In this document: one piece after another, positions 1 through 5,523 of the stretch
Layout: every line of letters starts with the position of its first letter
How positions within the stretch are numbered: position 1 is the stretch's first letter
Assembly (NCBI GenBank): GCA_002713705.1
Contig: PAUJ01000008.1
Location: 44,650 to 50,172, forward strand
Direction of reading: 5' to 3'
Origin: Flavobacteriaceae bacterium
Lineage (GTDB): Bacteria; Bacteroidota; Bacteroidia; Flavobacteriales; Flavobacteriaceae
DNA: 5,523 nt
Notes under the pieces: generated by a model
Seen by the model: only the letters and a program-made list of their open reading frames with translations
Databases searched by the model: none
Told to the model about the DNA's origin: nothing
Program-made: the position numbers and the translations under genes

Positions 1-1232
1 TTTTGAAATTTATAGATTGACGGATTGAATGAAGATAGAGTCATTCTAACTTTCATTTTTTCAATCTCCATTTGATTCTGTGTGTTATGTAGTTTAGAAA
101 AAGCTGCATTAGCGTGAGTATTACCTAAGCCATCTTCACCAGCATTTTGTCTACCCATGTATTTATGTTTTACTTGAGTCTCATAACGATTATCTTTTTC
201 ATTACCTTTTAAAGGTGCTTCAATATCTGGCAAGTCTTCAGTTACTAGAGCTTCTACTTTAAACTCTTGTAATCTATCTCCTGGCTCAGAGTTATTATCA
301 TAAATCTGGATGTTTCTAGCATAGCCAGCTGCAAGACTAACCTTAGATGAGTTGTTTATCAATTCATACTTATCAACATAACAGGACATCCCATTTGTAT
401 CTTTATGGTTAGTTAGCATTAATGGTACCTCAACCTGGTCACCTTTATTTTCATCACCACCCTCATCTTGTTCTGCACCTTCTGACATTGAAGCTGCAAA
501 AGAAGCTAATACAGACATTACCTCATCTAATTTAGGATTAGGAGCATTAAATATTTTATTGATATTCACATAGGTTAAATAGTAATATTGGTCTATGTAG
601 TATTTTGTGAATGCGTCGTCAGAAATATAACTATCATCTACTATTTCTTTTATGAAATCTGCATAAGTAATATAAGCCTGTAGTCTAGCTTGATTATCAT
701 CAGGTGCTTCTACATTTGTAGCTAGGCCTAATTCTAAATCTCTTGCTATTAACTCTAAATGATTTAATGAATTGTCAGCATCTAAGGTTTGACAATCTTC
801 AGCATATAGTCTAGGTATCTTTGCAATACCCTCTAATGTAATTGTAGGATTTCCACCTTCTATTTCCGGTGAAGTCTCTATCTCAATAATATCAAAGTCC
901 ATGTGAATAGACTTAAAAGTTTCTTGGTGTTTTGAATTAAGTAAAATAGTAAAGAAGTCTCCATCTCTTGGATATGACTCTACTTGGAAAGCATTCTTAT
1001 TATCCATTACCACTACTTCACACTTAGGAGCAACTCCACTACAATCTAATCTAAATGATTGAATATCACCCGGGCCGAATTGGTAAGAATTAACTAAAAC
1101 AAAAGGTTTTAAAGTACCTATTACTTTAGTCTGTTTATTACCACCTCCGTCTTCACCGAGGTTATCAATTTTGATTTCTGTAGGTAATATAGCCGGTTCT
1201 ACAACCGCTAATAAATGATTATCTAACTCCAT
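1..1232 (-). CDS. Baseplate hub protein (gp27/VgrG-like), 5' part; runs off left edge
   Basis: Seen: an open frame of exactly 410 codons starts at ATG 1232 and has no stop before the left edge, so the C-terminus is missing. Residues 87-93 read SYPRDGD, followed by a strand-rich stretch ending FKSIHMDFDI (106-115), then LEGIAKIPRLYAEDC (133-147) and LARDLELGLATN-like text (LIARDLELGLATN, 161-173). An aromatic helix follows (YYIDQYYYLTYVN, 211-223), then an acidic Gly-rich linker at 251-266 and a second beta-rich part. Known: a PRDGD turn, an 'x-G-x-A-x-x-P-x-L-Y-x-E-D-C' strand and an 'EDLELGFATN' helix recur, as I recall them, in hub proteins of large myoviruses, the ring that caps the tail tube and carries the spike. 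Inferred role: central baseplate hub. It begins 10 bp after the stop of the wedge gene, without a clear Shine-Dalgarno sequence, and is probably co-translated with it. Whether a lysozyme or spike domain follows cannot be seen. Confidence 0.72.
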   Translation of the reverse strand, partial: MELDNHLLAVVEPAILPTEIKIDNLGEDGGGNKQTKVIGTLKPFVLVNSYQFGPGDIQSFRLDCSGVAPKCEVVVMDNKNAFQVESYPRDGDFFTILLNSKHQETFKSIHMDFDIIEIETSPEIEGGNPTITLEGIAKIPRLYAEDCQTLDADNSLNHLELIARDLELGLATNVEAPDDNQARLQAYITYADFIKEIVDDSYISDDAFTKYYIDQYYYLTYVNINKIFNAPNPKLDEVMSVLASFAASMSEGAEQDEGGDENKGDQVEVPLMLTNHKDTNGMSCYVDKYELINNSSKVSLAAGYARNIQIYDNNSEPGDRLQEFKVEALVTEDLPDIEAPLKGNEKDNRYETQVKHKYMGRQNAGEDGLGNTHANAAFSKLHNTQNQMEIEKMKVRMTLSSFNPSIYKFQ

Positions 1233-1242
1233 ATTCTAAAGT

Positions 1243-2061
1243 TTAGTTGCAAGGTGCACCGTCGTTAGCAATATCGTTACCTCCTCCAGAAGATTCTGGT
1301 GATGTACCGTCGCCCGCGGAACCACCGGTTTCGTCTGCAGTTCCAGCCCCAGCTCCACTGCCAGCACTAGCACCGCCTCTACCGGCTTGGTTTGCTAAAT
1401 TTTTATCTAATTGACTTTCCGTCAAACCGCTACCACCGGCTCCTGCTCCAGATCCAGATCCAGATCCTAACGCATCTTGTAAATCATCAATTTGATCTCC
1501 TAATTGATCTATCCTATCTTGAATTAATTGATTTGAAAGATCTGAAATTATTGACTCAGTTACTTCATCGTTCTGGGCTTGCGCTCCTAATATAACATTT
1601 CCATCTGCAGTAAACTTGAAATTCTTTTTACCGACAGCAATAACATTAGGTGGTAGTAACACTTCCTTATTATATTTCTTTTTTAGGGCTTCCATTCTGT
1701 TCTTGTCTTTCTGACTTAACTTTTTACCCTGTACAAATTCGTTTTTAATTTTATTATCTTCAAACTTTCTTGGTCTATCTAGTTTGTAGAAAGGTACCAT
1801 ATCAGTAGGTATCTCTAGCACTTCTCCTGGGCTTAAAGAAAACGGGTCTGATATACCATTCCATTTTAGAATAATATCTGTTTTACTATCAGTATTATAG
1901 TATTCCAAAGAAATAAGGTCAGGTCTACCTATCTCATCTTCTTTTACAATATGAGTAGCAATGATAGGAACGACTTCTCTGTTCCTAAACATCATAGTAG
2001 GTTGAGCTAAAATATATTTAACTCCACTTACTGTTTTATTTATGAGTGTTTTAAGATCCAT
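1243..2061 (-). CDS. Baseplate wedge protein, gp53-like with LysM-like segment and Gly/Ser/Ala-rich tail
   Basis: Seen: 272 residues. Residues 46-85 contain DLISLEYYN, then ILKWNGISDPFSLSPGEVL and EIP, a LysM-like pattern. A basic stretch (110-132) is followed by LPPNVIAVGKKNFKF (136-150) and a short beta segment ending VILGA. Residues 165-198 are a heptad-like helix that could form a coiled coil. Residues 199-263 are almost all Gly, Ser and Ala, and the protein ends GAPCN. Known: T4 gp53 is a roughly 196-residue wedge protein with a LysM-like fold ('DLI..yY...ilk.NgI.nPf.l..G..L.IP'), which joins neighbouring wedges around the hub. Inferred: residues 1-160 are the wedge part, and the coiled coil plus flexible tail are an added module. 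The start is ATG 2061, 3 bp after the stop of the 581-residue gene, with a weak GGA six bases upstream. The family call is by motif only; a generic LysM tail protein is the alternative. Confidence 0.68.
   Translation of the reverse strand: MDLKTLINKTVSGVKYILAQPTMMFRNREVVPIIATHIVKEDEIGRPDLISLEYYNTDSKTDIILKWNGISDPFSLSPGEVLEIPTDMVPFYKLDRPRKFEDNKIKNEFVQGKKLSQKDKNRMEALKKKYNKEVLLPPNVIAVGKKNFKFTADGNVILGAQAQNDEVTESIISDLSNQLIQDRIDQLGDQIDDLQDALGSGSGSGAGAGGSGLTESQLDKNLANQAGRGGASAGSGAGAGTADETGGSAGDGTSPESSGGGNDIANDGAPCN
1448..1467. repeat. Hexanucleotide tandem repeat (CCAGAT)3 in the wedge gene
   Basis: On the plus strand CCAGAT occurs three times in a row, followed by CC; on the coding strand this gives alternating Gly-Ser residues at 199-204, the beginning of the Gly-rich tail. 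The six-base unit keeps the frame, so copy-number changes would lengthen or shorten the linker without breaking the gene. Confidence 0.85.
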
Positions 2062-2064
2062 ATT

Positions 2065-3810
2065 TTATCCGTGTCCGAAGTTCGATATTTTTTCTGTAAA
2101 GCCAGGGGTAAATTTACCTCTATCTTTATTTCCATAAGATGATACATCTACTACGTCATCAAGACTAACTGATCCTTCAACTTCTGGTTGTAAATACATT
2201 CTACCTCTACCAGCATTAAACATACTTTCAATTTCACCTTTATCTCTAGGTCTTGCTGGTTTTAGGGTACATGTTAATTTTAATTTACTAGGGAAACCTT
2301 CATAACTTAAAGGACCTTCAAATTCTACATTAGAAGATTGTAGGGCTAGGTTACCACAAACCATCATCGGGTTCATAGGATTACCTACTGTCATGTGCCA
2401 TTGTCCTGTTGGGTCTCCAGTTAAGAATGCATTAATTACTGAACCACCTTGAGGACCATTCATTAATTTCATTAGACCACCACCGACAATGTTATCCATA
2501 ATCTTAGAGTCACCTAATGCATTTATACCTTTACCACTTAATAGACCGCTTGCCGCTTTACCTATATCATCAAACGCAGCACCCATTGAAGATTTTAACT
2601 GAGTAGTTAAACTACCCATAAAACCTGCATAGTCTCCATTCTTTAATTTATCATAATCACCAAATGGTTTACCTACTGAGCCACTTCCAGTATATCTGGT
2701 AGCACCACCCCAGAAAGGAGCATTGTTATATGTTAGTGCTAAGATATTCGCCAGTTGGTCCATAAATGCAATCTTAGGTGAAGTACCTAGGAAACCTTTA
2801 ATATCATAATGGAACGTCAATGTAAATTCACTATCAAAGTTAAGACCTTGTTCTCTAGCTAAAACTTTCTTAATAACATTTAGAGGTCCAAATACTTTAT
2901 TAGGATAAGTTTCTTTCATCGGGTCAAAACCAGCACCTTTATCTCTAATTGTCTGAGCTTCTGCAGCAGACTTACCACTAAGACCTGCTTCAACAGCACG
3001 GCCTAATGAAGATGAATCCATCATTGCACCAAGTTTACCTCTACTTTGTGAGTTACCTGCAACTTCTTGAATCTGAGACTCAACATCTTTCCATGGAAAA
3101 CCGGTTCCAAATTTTAATACCTCTTTCATATCGTTACCTAAAGAAGGTGACATCCATGTTAGAACTCTAGCTAAATCAGGTTGTGCTAAATCTATATCGT
3201 TACCCTTAGAATCTTTACCCATTGTATTCATAATGTCATCTCCACATGGATATGCAAAACGTCTTAAAGTAATTAAGTATTCGTTTGATATTTGACCATA
3301 ATGTTCCGTTGATACAAAATCACCAAATTTATATGAGTAACCAATACCACCCTGATCTTGTGAATAGTTTACAATTCTTCTAGCAGTAGGATTAAGAATA
3401 TTATCGTCATTACCATCTAGGACTGTTTTATTATAGTTTAGATATGCGTCTTGTTCTCCAGCAACACCACTAGCTCTGTTGTTGTAATTATGAAGAGACC
3501 ATTTATTATATAGGGATCTTACACTATCACCCATATTAATATCTTTATCTGGGTCTTTAGCTTTAAAAGTTCTAGATCCTATCGCATTTGTTCCATATAA
3601 AGATTCTGAAGCTTCCGCACCATCTATAAAAGTAGTATGGCCAGAAGTAATAGCTTCATCACCACCAGTTGCAGGTTCATTACCTTGCACCTCACTATCT
3701 GGAAACTGACTGTTTCTAACAATCTTATCACCAGTTGCAATATCTGTATAAATAAATTGCGTTGGAGGTCCAGGTAGTACGTTGTCAAATGTATATTTAG
3801 CTTCAGCCAT
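2065..3810 (-). CDS. Large tail/baseplate structural protein (possible tube-initiator-like C-terminus)
   Basis: Seen: 581 residues without signal peptide or membrane segment. The N-terminal 150 residues are polar. Residues 157-190 (GYSYKFGDFV, then YLITLRRFAYP) and 211-242 (PDLARVLTWM, GFPWKD) form a first conserved-looking block. Residues 307-372 form a second block, with GPLNVIKKVLARE, LTFHYDIKG and ILALTYNNAPFWGGATR. A Gly/Ala-rich, possibly helical segment (395-460) leads to a last block at 464-541 (TGDPTGQWHMTVGNPMNPM, LSYEGFPSKLKLTCTLKPAR, RDKGEIESMFNAGRGRMYL). Known: 'GNPhNPhxxxGN...FPxxhxhxhxLK.gRPRD' endings occur, as I recall them, in large uncharacterised virion proteins of big myoviruses; strand-rich endings with 'FPt...vtL' also occur in tube and tube-initiator proteins. 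Inferred: a baseplate or tail-tube-proximal protein. The start is ATG 3810 with AGGA six bases upstream, the best ribosome site in the window. No enzymatic motif was seen. Confidence 0.55.
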   Translation of the reverse strand: MAEAKYTFDNVLPGPPTQFIYTDIATGDKIVRNSQFPDSEVQGNEPATGGDEAITSGHTTFIDGAEASESLYGTNAIGSRTFKAKDPDKDINMGDSVRSLYNKWSLHNYNNRASGVAGEQDAYLNYNKTVLDGNDDNILNPTARRIVNYSQDQGGIGYSYKFGDFVSTEHYGQISNEYLITLRRFAYPCGDDIMNTMGKDSKGNDIDLAQPDLARVLTWMSPSLGNDMKEVLKFGTGFPWKDVESQIQEVAGNSQSRGKLGAMMDSSSLGRAVEAGLSGKSAAEAQTIRDKGAGFDPMKETYPNKVFGPLNVIKKVLAREQGLNFDSEFTLTFHYDIKGFLGTSPKIAFMDQLANILALTYNNAPFWGGATRYTGSGSVGKPFGDYDKLKNGDYAGFMGSLTTQLKSSMGAAFDDIGKAASGLLSGKGINALGDSKIMDNIVGGGLMKLMNGPQGGSVINAFLTGDPTGQWHMTVGNPMNPMMVCGNLALQSSNVEFEGPLSYEGFPSKLKLTCTLKPARPRDKGEIESMFNAGRGRMYLQPEVEGSVSLDDVVDVSSYGNKDRGKFTPGFTEKISNFGHG

Positions 3811-3816
3811 TAAAAG

Positions 3817-3820
3817 TCCT
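3817..3820 (-). promoter_or_regulatory. Ribosome binding site of the 581-residue gene
   Basis: AGGA lies six bases before the ATG at 3810, the only well-placed Shine-Dalgarno-like sequence in the window. It supports this start and suggests that this structural gene, which follows the only real spacer, initiates translation on its own while its neighbours are coupled. Confidence 0.6.
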
Positions 3821-3847
3821 ATTGTTTTTTATATATATCTGTGCAAT

Positions 3848-3862
3848 ATATTACAGTAATAT
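3848..3862. repeat. Perfect 15-bp palindrome
   Basis: Seven-base arms ATATTAC and GTAATAT flank a single central base. It lies 2 bp after the stop codon of the 198-residue gene. As RNA it would give only a weak A/U stem with no U-run after it, so it is not a typical terminator; as DNA it could be an operator-like site or chance in AT-rich sequence. Confidence 0.6.
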
Positions 3863-3864
3863 GT

Positions 3865-4461
3865 TTAGACCCACTCTCCGCGGTCCATTTCATCGTGATT
3901 AGGTCTATATAATATAGAGTCAGACCAATCATCGTCCTTAGGGTATCTATCTCCCAAAAACTTTTGAAGTGCTTTAACGAACTCTCCTTTTGTATGAAAG
4001 TTAAAATTACCAGTATAAGTAGTTCGATTTACTAGATTAAATAGATCCCTAATATTAGTTTCTACCTGAAAATCTTGTATTTTATTAAATAGTTTAGTTT
4101 GTTCAGCTCTGGTCTTTACACAGAATACTGAATCTACAACAATTAAGTATTGTTTCCATTTATCACCATTAAAGACTCTATCTTCTAGTTCTTTAACAGT
4201 ATTATACTCTTGTCTCTTTAAGTTAATCCTAGTATCTTTACCATCAAAGTTTTTAAGAAATCTTCCACCGAATAAGTTTCTCTTAAGAAAACTAATTGGG
4301 TCATAGAACTTTCTAATCTTAATTTGATACTGCGGGTTGACATCGTCGAATTTAACGTCGTGTATCATAGCCCTTACAGGAATCAGTACATTAGGTGCTT
4401 GTGTAGTAGAGATTAGAGCTTGTATTAATTCACCTTTGGTAAATATCTTATGCTTAATCAT
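3865..4461 (-). CDS. Uncharacterised phage protein, 198 aa (tail-module neighbour)
   Basis: Not recognised as a named family. Seen: with the ATG at 4461 the protein has 198 residues; an in-frame TTG at 4467 would add two. The ATG is preferred because it leaves only an 8-bp overlap with the gene before it. Residues 25-54 (VLIPVRAMIHDVKFDD, then IKIRKFYDPISF) look like beta strands, and residues 55-70 are basic. A hydrophobic strand (YLIVVDSVFC, 105-114) runs into KTRAEQTKLF. The C-terminal third contains FHTKGEFVKALQKFL (155-169), echoing FTKGELIQAL near the N-terminus (7-16). The tail is acidic and Trp-containing. A motif around residues 109-124 is shared with the preceding 135-residue protein. 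There is no signal peptide, membrane helix or P-loop. Sitting between small genes and the baseplate genes, it may be a tail-associated or assembly protein, but its function is unknown. Confidence 0.85.
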   Translation of the reverse strand: MIKHKIFTKGELIQALISTTQAPNVLIPVRAMIHDVKFDDVNPQYQIKIRKFYDPISFLKRNLFGGRFLKNFDGKDTRINLKRQEYNTVKELEDRVFNGDKWKQYLIVVDSVFCVKTRAEQTKLFNKIQDFQVETNIRDLFNLVNRTTYTGNFNFHTKGEFVKALQKFLGDRYPKDDDWSDSILYRPNHDEMDRGEWV

Positions 4462-4861
4462 GGTCAATGAATCTTACGTTATCAAATTTACTCAACACAC
4501 CTTTTTTAGGATAGTCGCATCTATTAATGATAATAAGATCCAAATCAAAAGGTTCTTCGATTAGGTCGTTTACAAAATCTTTAAAGCCGGATACAGATCC
4601 AGTATCCAAAGTCTTGAACATGTATAAAATTTTAGCACCTTCTTTCTCTTTTTCTAGAGTATCACTAAGTAGCCTTTGTATTAACTTTCTAATATAGAGA
4701 GATACAATAATATCTGATGGTTCCTTGCTATAAGGATCTGATTTAATTAGTCTATTGAATATATCAAAATATGAGACCGTTAAATCATAATCACCAGACT
4801 TAGCTAATCTCTCAAACTCAGTTCTAGTTTTGCACCATACACCTTCTACGTGTAGTTTCAT
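4454..4861 (-). CDS. Uncharacterised phage protein, 135 aa
   Basis: Not recognised as a named family. Seen: it begins VEGVWCKTRTEFERL (residues 5-19), continues with a mostly helical middle (FDIFNRLIK, LYIRKLIQRLL), and ends with an alternating strand-helix-strand pattern: AKILYMFK (76-83), SGFKDFVNDLIEE (91-103), LDLIIINRC (107-115), NVRFID (128-133). That last half could be a small alpha/beta fold, but no Walker A, DxD or other catalytic motif is visible. The ATG at 4861 overlaps the preceding stop codon in an ATGA junction, and the stop overlaps the next gene by 8 bp, so all three are likely coupled in translation. The sequence GAGAA just before the ATG is at best a poor ribosome site. The shared V-x-x-V-[WF]-C...KTR motif suggests kinship with the next gene. 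Confidence 0.85.
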   Translation of the reverse strand: MKLHVEGVWCKTRTEFERLAKSGDYDLTVSYFDIFNRLIKSDPYSKEPSDIIVSLYIRKLIQRLLSDTLEKEKEGAKILYMFKTLDTGSVSGFKDFVNDLIEEPFDLDLIIINRCDYPKKGVLSKFDNVRFIDHD

Positions 4862-5181
4862 TTCTCTATCATACGAGTAAGCTTTTTTATTTCTTTTTGG
4901 AGTAGCGTTACTCTTTGTTTAATTTCAGATTCGGAAGCGTTATACTTATCGCCCCAATTCAGTTTTATCTCCAATTTATCACGGTCAATATCACTACCCG
5001 TACTTAGCCCTAGATCTAAGATTAAATCACTTAAGAATTTAACCTGTTGTTGCCTACCTAAGTAGCCATCGAAATCATAAACCATCCTAGAGGTATATTC
5101 TTCACCTCCACCGTTTACGTTATCGTCAATTAAAAATTTGACTACCCCATTATCAGCGGGTTCGATTTGAATAGTAATCAT
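4858..5181 (-). CDS. Uncharacterised small phage protein with C-terminal coiled-coil-like helix, 107 aa
   Basis: Not recognised. Seen: the N-terminus is strand-like (MITIQIEP, VVKFLIDD), followed by a Gly-rich turn (NGGGEEY, 23-29), a central helix with FLSDLILDLGL (49-59) and a strand LEIKLNWGD (70-78). Residues 83-107 form a charged helix with leucine and isoleucine at heptad-like spacing, and the protein ends in a basic stretch. It is acidic overall except for this helix. No signal peptide or membrane segment is present. The start is ATG 5181 in the CAATATG context, 8 bp after the stop of the upstream gene and without a Shine-Dalgarno sequence. Its stop TGA is shared with the next start (ATGA). 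Such a compact sheet-plus-helix protein could be an adaptor or chaperone in tail assembly; this is a guess from position only. Confidence 0.83.
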   Translation of the reverse strand: MITIQIEPADNGVVKFLIDDNVNGGGEEYTSRMVYDFDGYLGRQQQVKFLSDLILDLGLSTGSDIDRDKLEIKLNWGDKYNASESEIKQRVTLLQKEIKKLTRMIEK

Positions 5182-5189
5182 ATTGTCTG

Positions 5190-5492
5190 TTACTTTTTTC
5201 TAGATTGAAATGATTCTCTCACTTCTTTCTGTAATTTTTTTATTGTCTTCTTGTCATCTTTACGATTTTCTTTATCTTTAATAGTAGATAAAGACCAAGC
5301 TTCTTCTAATTTATTTATCTCACTCTTATTATAGCCCATAGAGTTCCAAGTAGTTTTCATTGCTTCTAACTTAGACTCTAACGCAGCATGGTTAACTTTA
5401 TCCATAGCATCTAAATTTTGCTGATGTAATTTTCTACCATTCTCTATATTTTGAGCACGAAAGTTAGATCTAACCTCACCTAAGAAATTCAT
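5190..5492 (-). CDS. Lysine-rich helical phage protein, 100 aa (start may lie upstream)
   Basis: Not recognised as a named family. Seen: 100 residues, very polar, with about a quarter Lys/Arg and many Glu/Asp. It is probably all helical apart from the central WNSMGYNKSEI turn (49-59), and ends in a basic tail (KKTIKKLQKEV, then SRKK). No Cys, membrane segment or signal peptide was found. The ATG at 5492 is in the TAATATG context shared with three other starts here, and a stop in another frame (5498-5500) ends 5 bp before it, which matches the spacing between the other genes. However, this frame stays open to the right edge for ten more codons, so an upstream start outside the window cannot be excluded. 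The composition fits a scaffold-like or assembly protein, but nothing more specific is supported. Confidence 0.75.
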   Translation of the reverse strand: MNFLGEVRSNFRAQNIENGRKLHQQNLDAMDKVNHAALESKLEAMKTTWNSMGYNKSEINKLEEAWSLSTIKDKENRKDDKKTIKKLQKEVRESFQSRKK

Positions 5493-5497
5493 ATTAC

Positions 5498-5523
5498 TTA
5501 AGTACCTAAGAACACCTTGTTGT
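5498..5523 (-). CDS. Possible last codons of an upstream gene
   Basis: One minus-strand frame at the right edge reads N-K-V-F-L-G-T and then TAA (5498-5500). The stop lies 5 bp before the ATG of the 100-residue gene, close to the 3 to 10 bp spacing of its neighbours. Only seven codons are visible, so this is a position-based suggestion. Another frame has a TAG ending at 5506, which would leave a 13-bp gap. Confidence 0.3.

Larger units (their letters stand above)
3811..3864 (-). promoter_or_regulatory. 54-bp spacer ahead of the 581-residue gene, possible regulatory site
   Basis: This is the only spacer longer than 10 bp between the genes. Read on the minus strand it has a perfect palindrome near the previous stop, then an alternating TATATATA tract running into six A's, and then AGGA ahead of the ATG. 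A tract close to the T4 late box TATAAATA is present as TATATAAA (six of eight bases), but it would put the transcript start almost on the ribosome site. No convincing -35 or Bacteroidota -33/-7 pair was found. A regulatory or processing role is inferred from position only. Confidence 0.3.

Noticed and set aside
1392..1595. Plus-strand frame of 67 codons opposite the wedge gene
   Set aside because: It lies fully antisense to a well-supported gene, its hydrophobic, repetitive text follows from the complement of the coiled-coil and Gly-rich codons, and no ribosome site or neighbours on that strand support it.
3826..3837. T4-type late promoter TATAAATA
   Set aside because: Only six of eight bases match in an alternating AT tract, and the implied transcript start would fall on the ribosome site.
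3848..3862. Palindrome as a rho-independent terminator
   Set aside because: The stem is A/U-only apart from one pair next to a one-base centre, and no U-run follows on the coding strand; the sequence after it is instead A-rich.
4462..4467. TTG at 4467 as start of the 198-residue protein
   Set aside because: An ATG two codons later gives a smaller overlap with the upstream gene, and no ribosome site favours the TTG.
4337..4564. Plus-strand frame of 75 codons across the junction of the 135- and 198-residue genes
   Set aside because: It is antisense to two coupled genes that explain the sequence, and no other gene uses the plus strand here.
4580..4600. P-loop-like GSVSGFK in the 135-residue protein
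   Set aside because: The Walker A pattern needs G-x4-G-K-[ST]; here Phe separates G and K, and no Ser/Thr follows, so an ATPase call is not supported.
1..5523. tRNA genes, CRISPR arrays, insertion sequences or attachment sites
   Set aside because: The window is nearly all coding, and I saw no cloverleaf-like sequence, regularly spaced repeats, terminal inverted repeats or transposase motifs.

Overview
This window is a piece of the structural (tail/baseplate) module of a large, AT-rich contractile-tailed phage (myovirus-type), either free or integrated. Every gene I can support lies on the minus strand and is read from the right edge to the left. The genes are packed almost without gaps (4- and 8-bp overlaps, spacers of 3 to 10 bp), with one 54-bp spacer, which is typical of a phage late operon. 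I see no tRNA, rRNA, CRISPR array, transposase or integrase. Few genes have a good Shine-Dalgarno sequence, and four of seven starts sit in an NAATATG context. This loosely suggests a phage of a host that relies little on Shine-Dalgarno pairing, such as a Bacteroidota bacterium; this is an inference and not a proof.

Right part (5523 to 3865, in transcription order): a possible last few codons of an upstream gene, then four small proteins of 100, 107, 135 and about 198 residues. None belongs to a family I can name. The first is a lysine-rich helical protein, and the second ends in a helix that could form a coiled coil. The third and fourth overlap and share a short motif around V-[DE]-x-V-[WF]-C and K-T-R, so they may be related. 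Their place directly upstream of baseplate genes suggests tail or baseplate components or assembly factors.

Left part (3864 to 1): after the only sizeable spacer, which holds a perfect 15-bp palindrome and an A/T-rich tract, comes a 581-residue virion protein with a tube-like C-terminal region. It is followed by a 272-residue gp53-like baseplate wedge protein, with a LysM-like segment, a predicted coiled coil and a long Gly/Ser/Ala tail. Last is the first 410 codons of a baseplate hub (gp27/VgrG-type) protein that runs off the left edge.

Together these three look like a baseplate assembly cassette: hub, wedge component and a large structural or tube-initiation protein made from one transcript. 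The least explained parts are the four small upstream genes, the repetitive tail of the wedge protein and the fold of the 581-residue protein.
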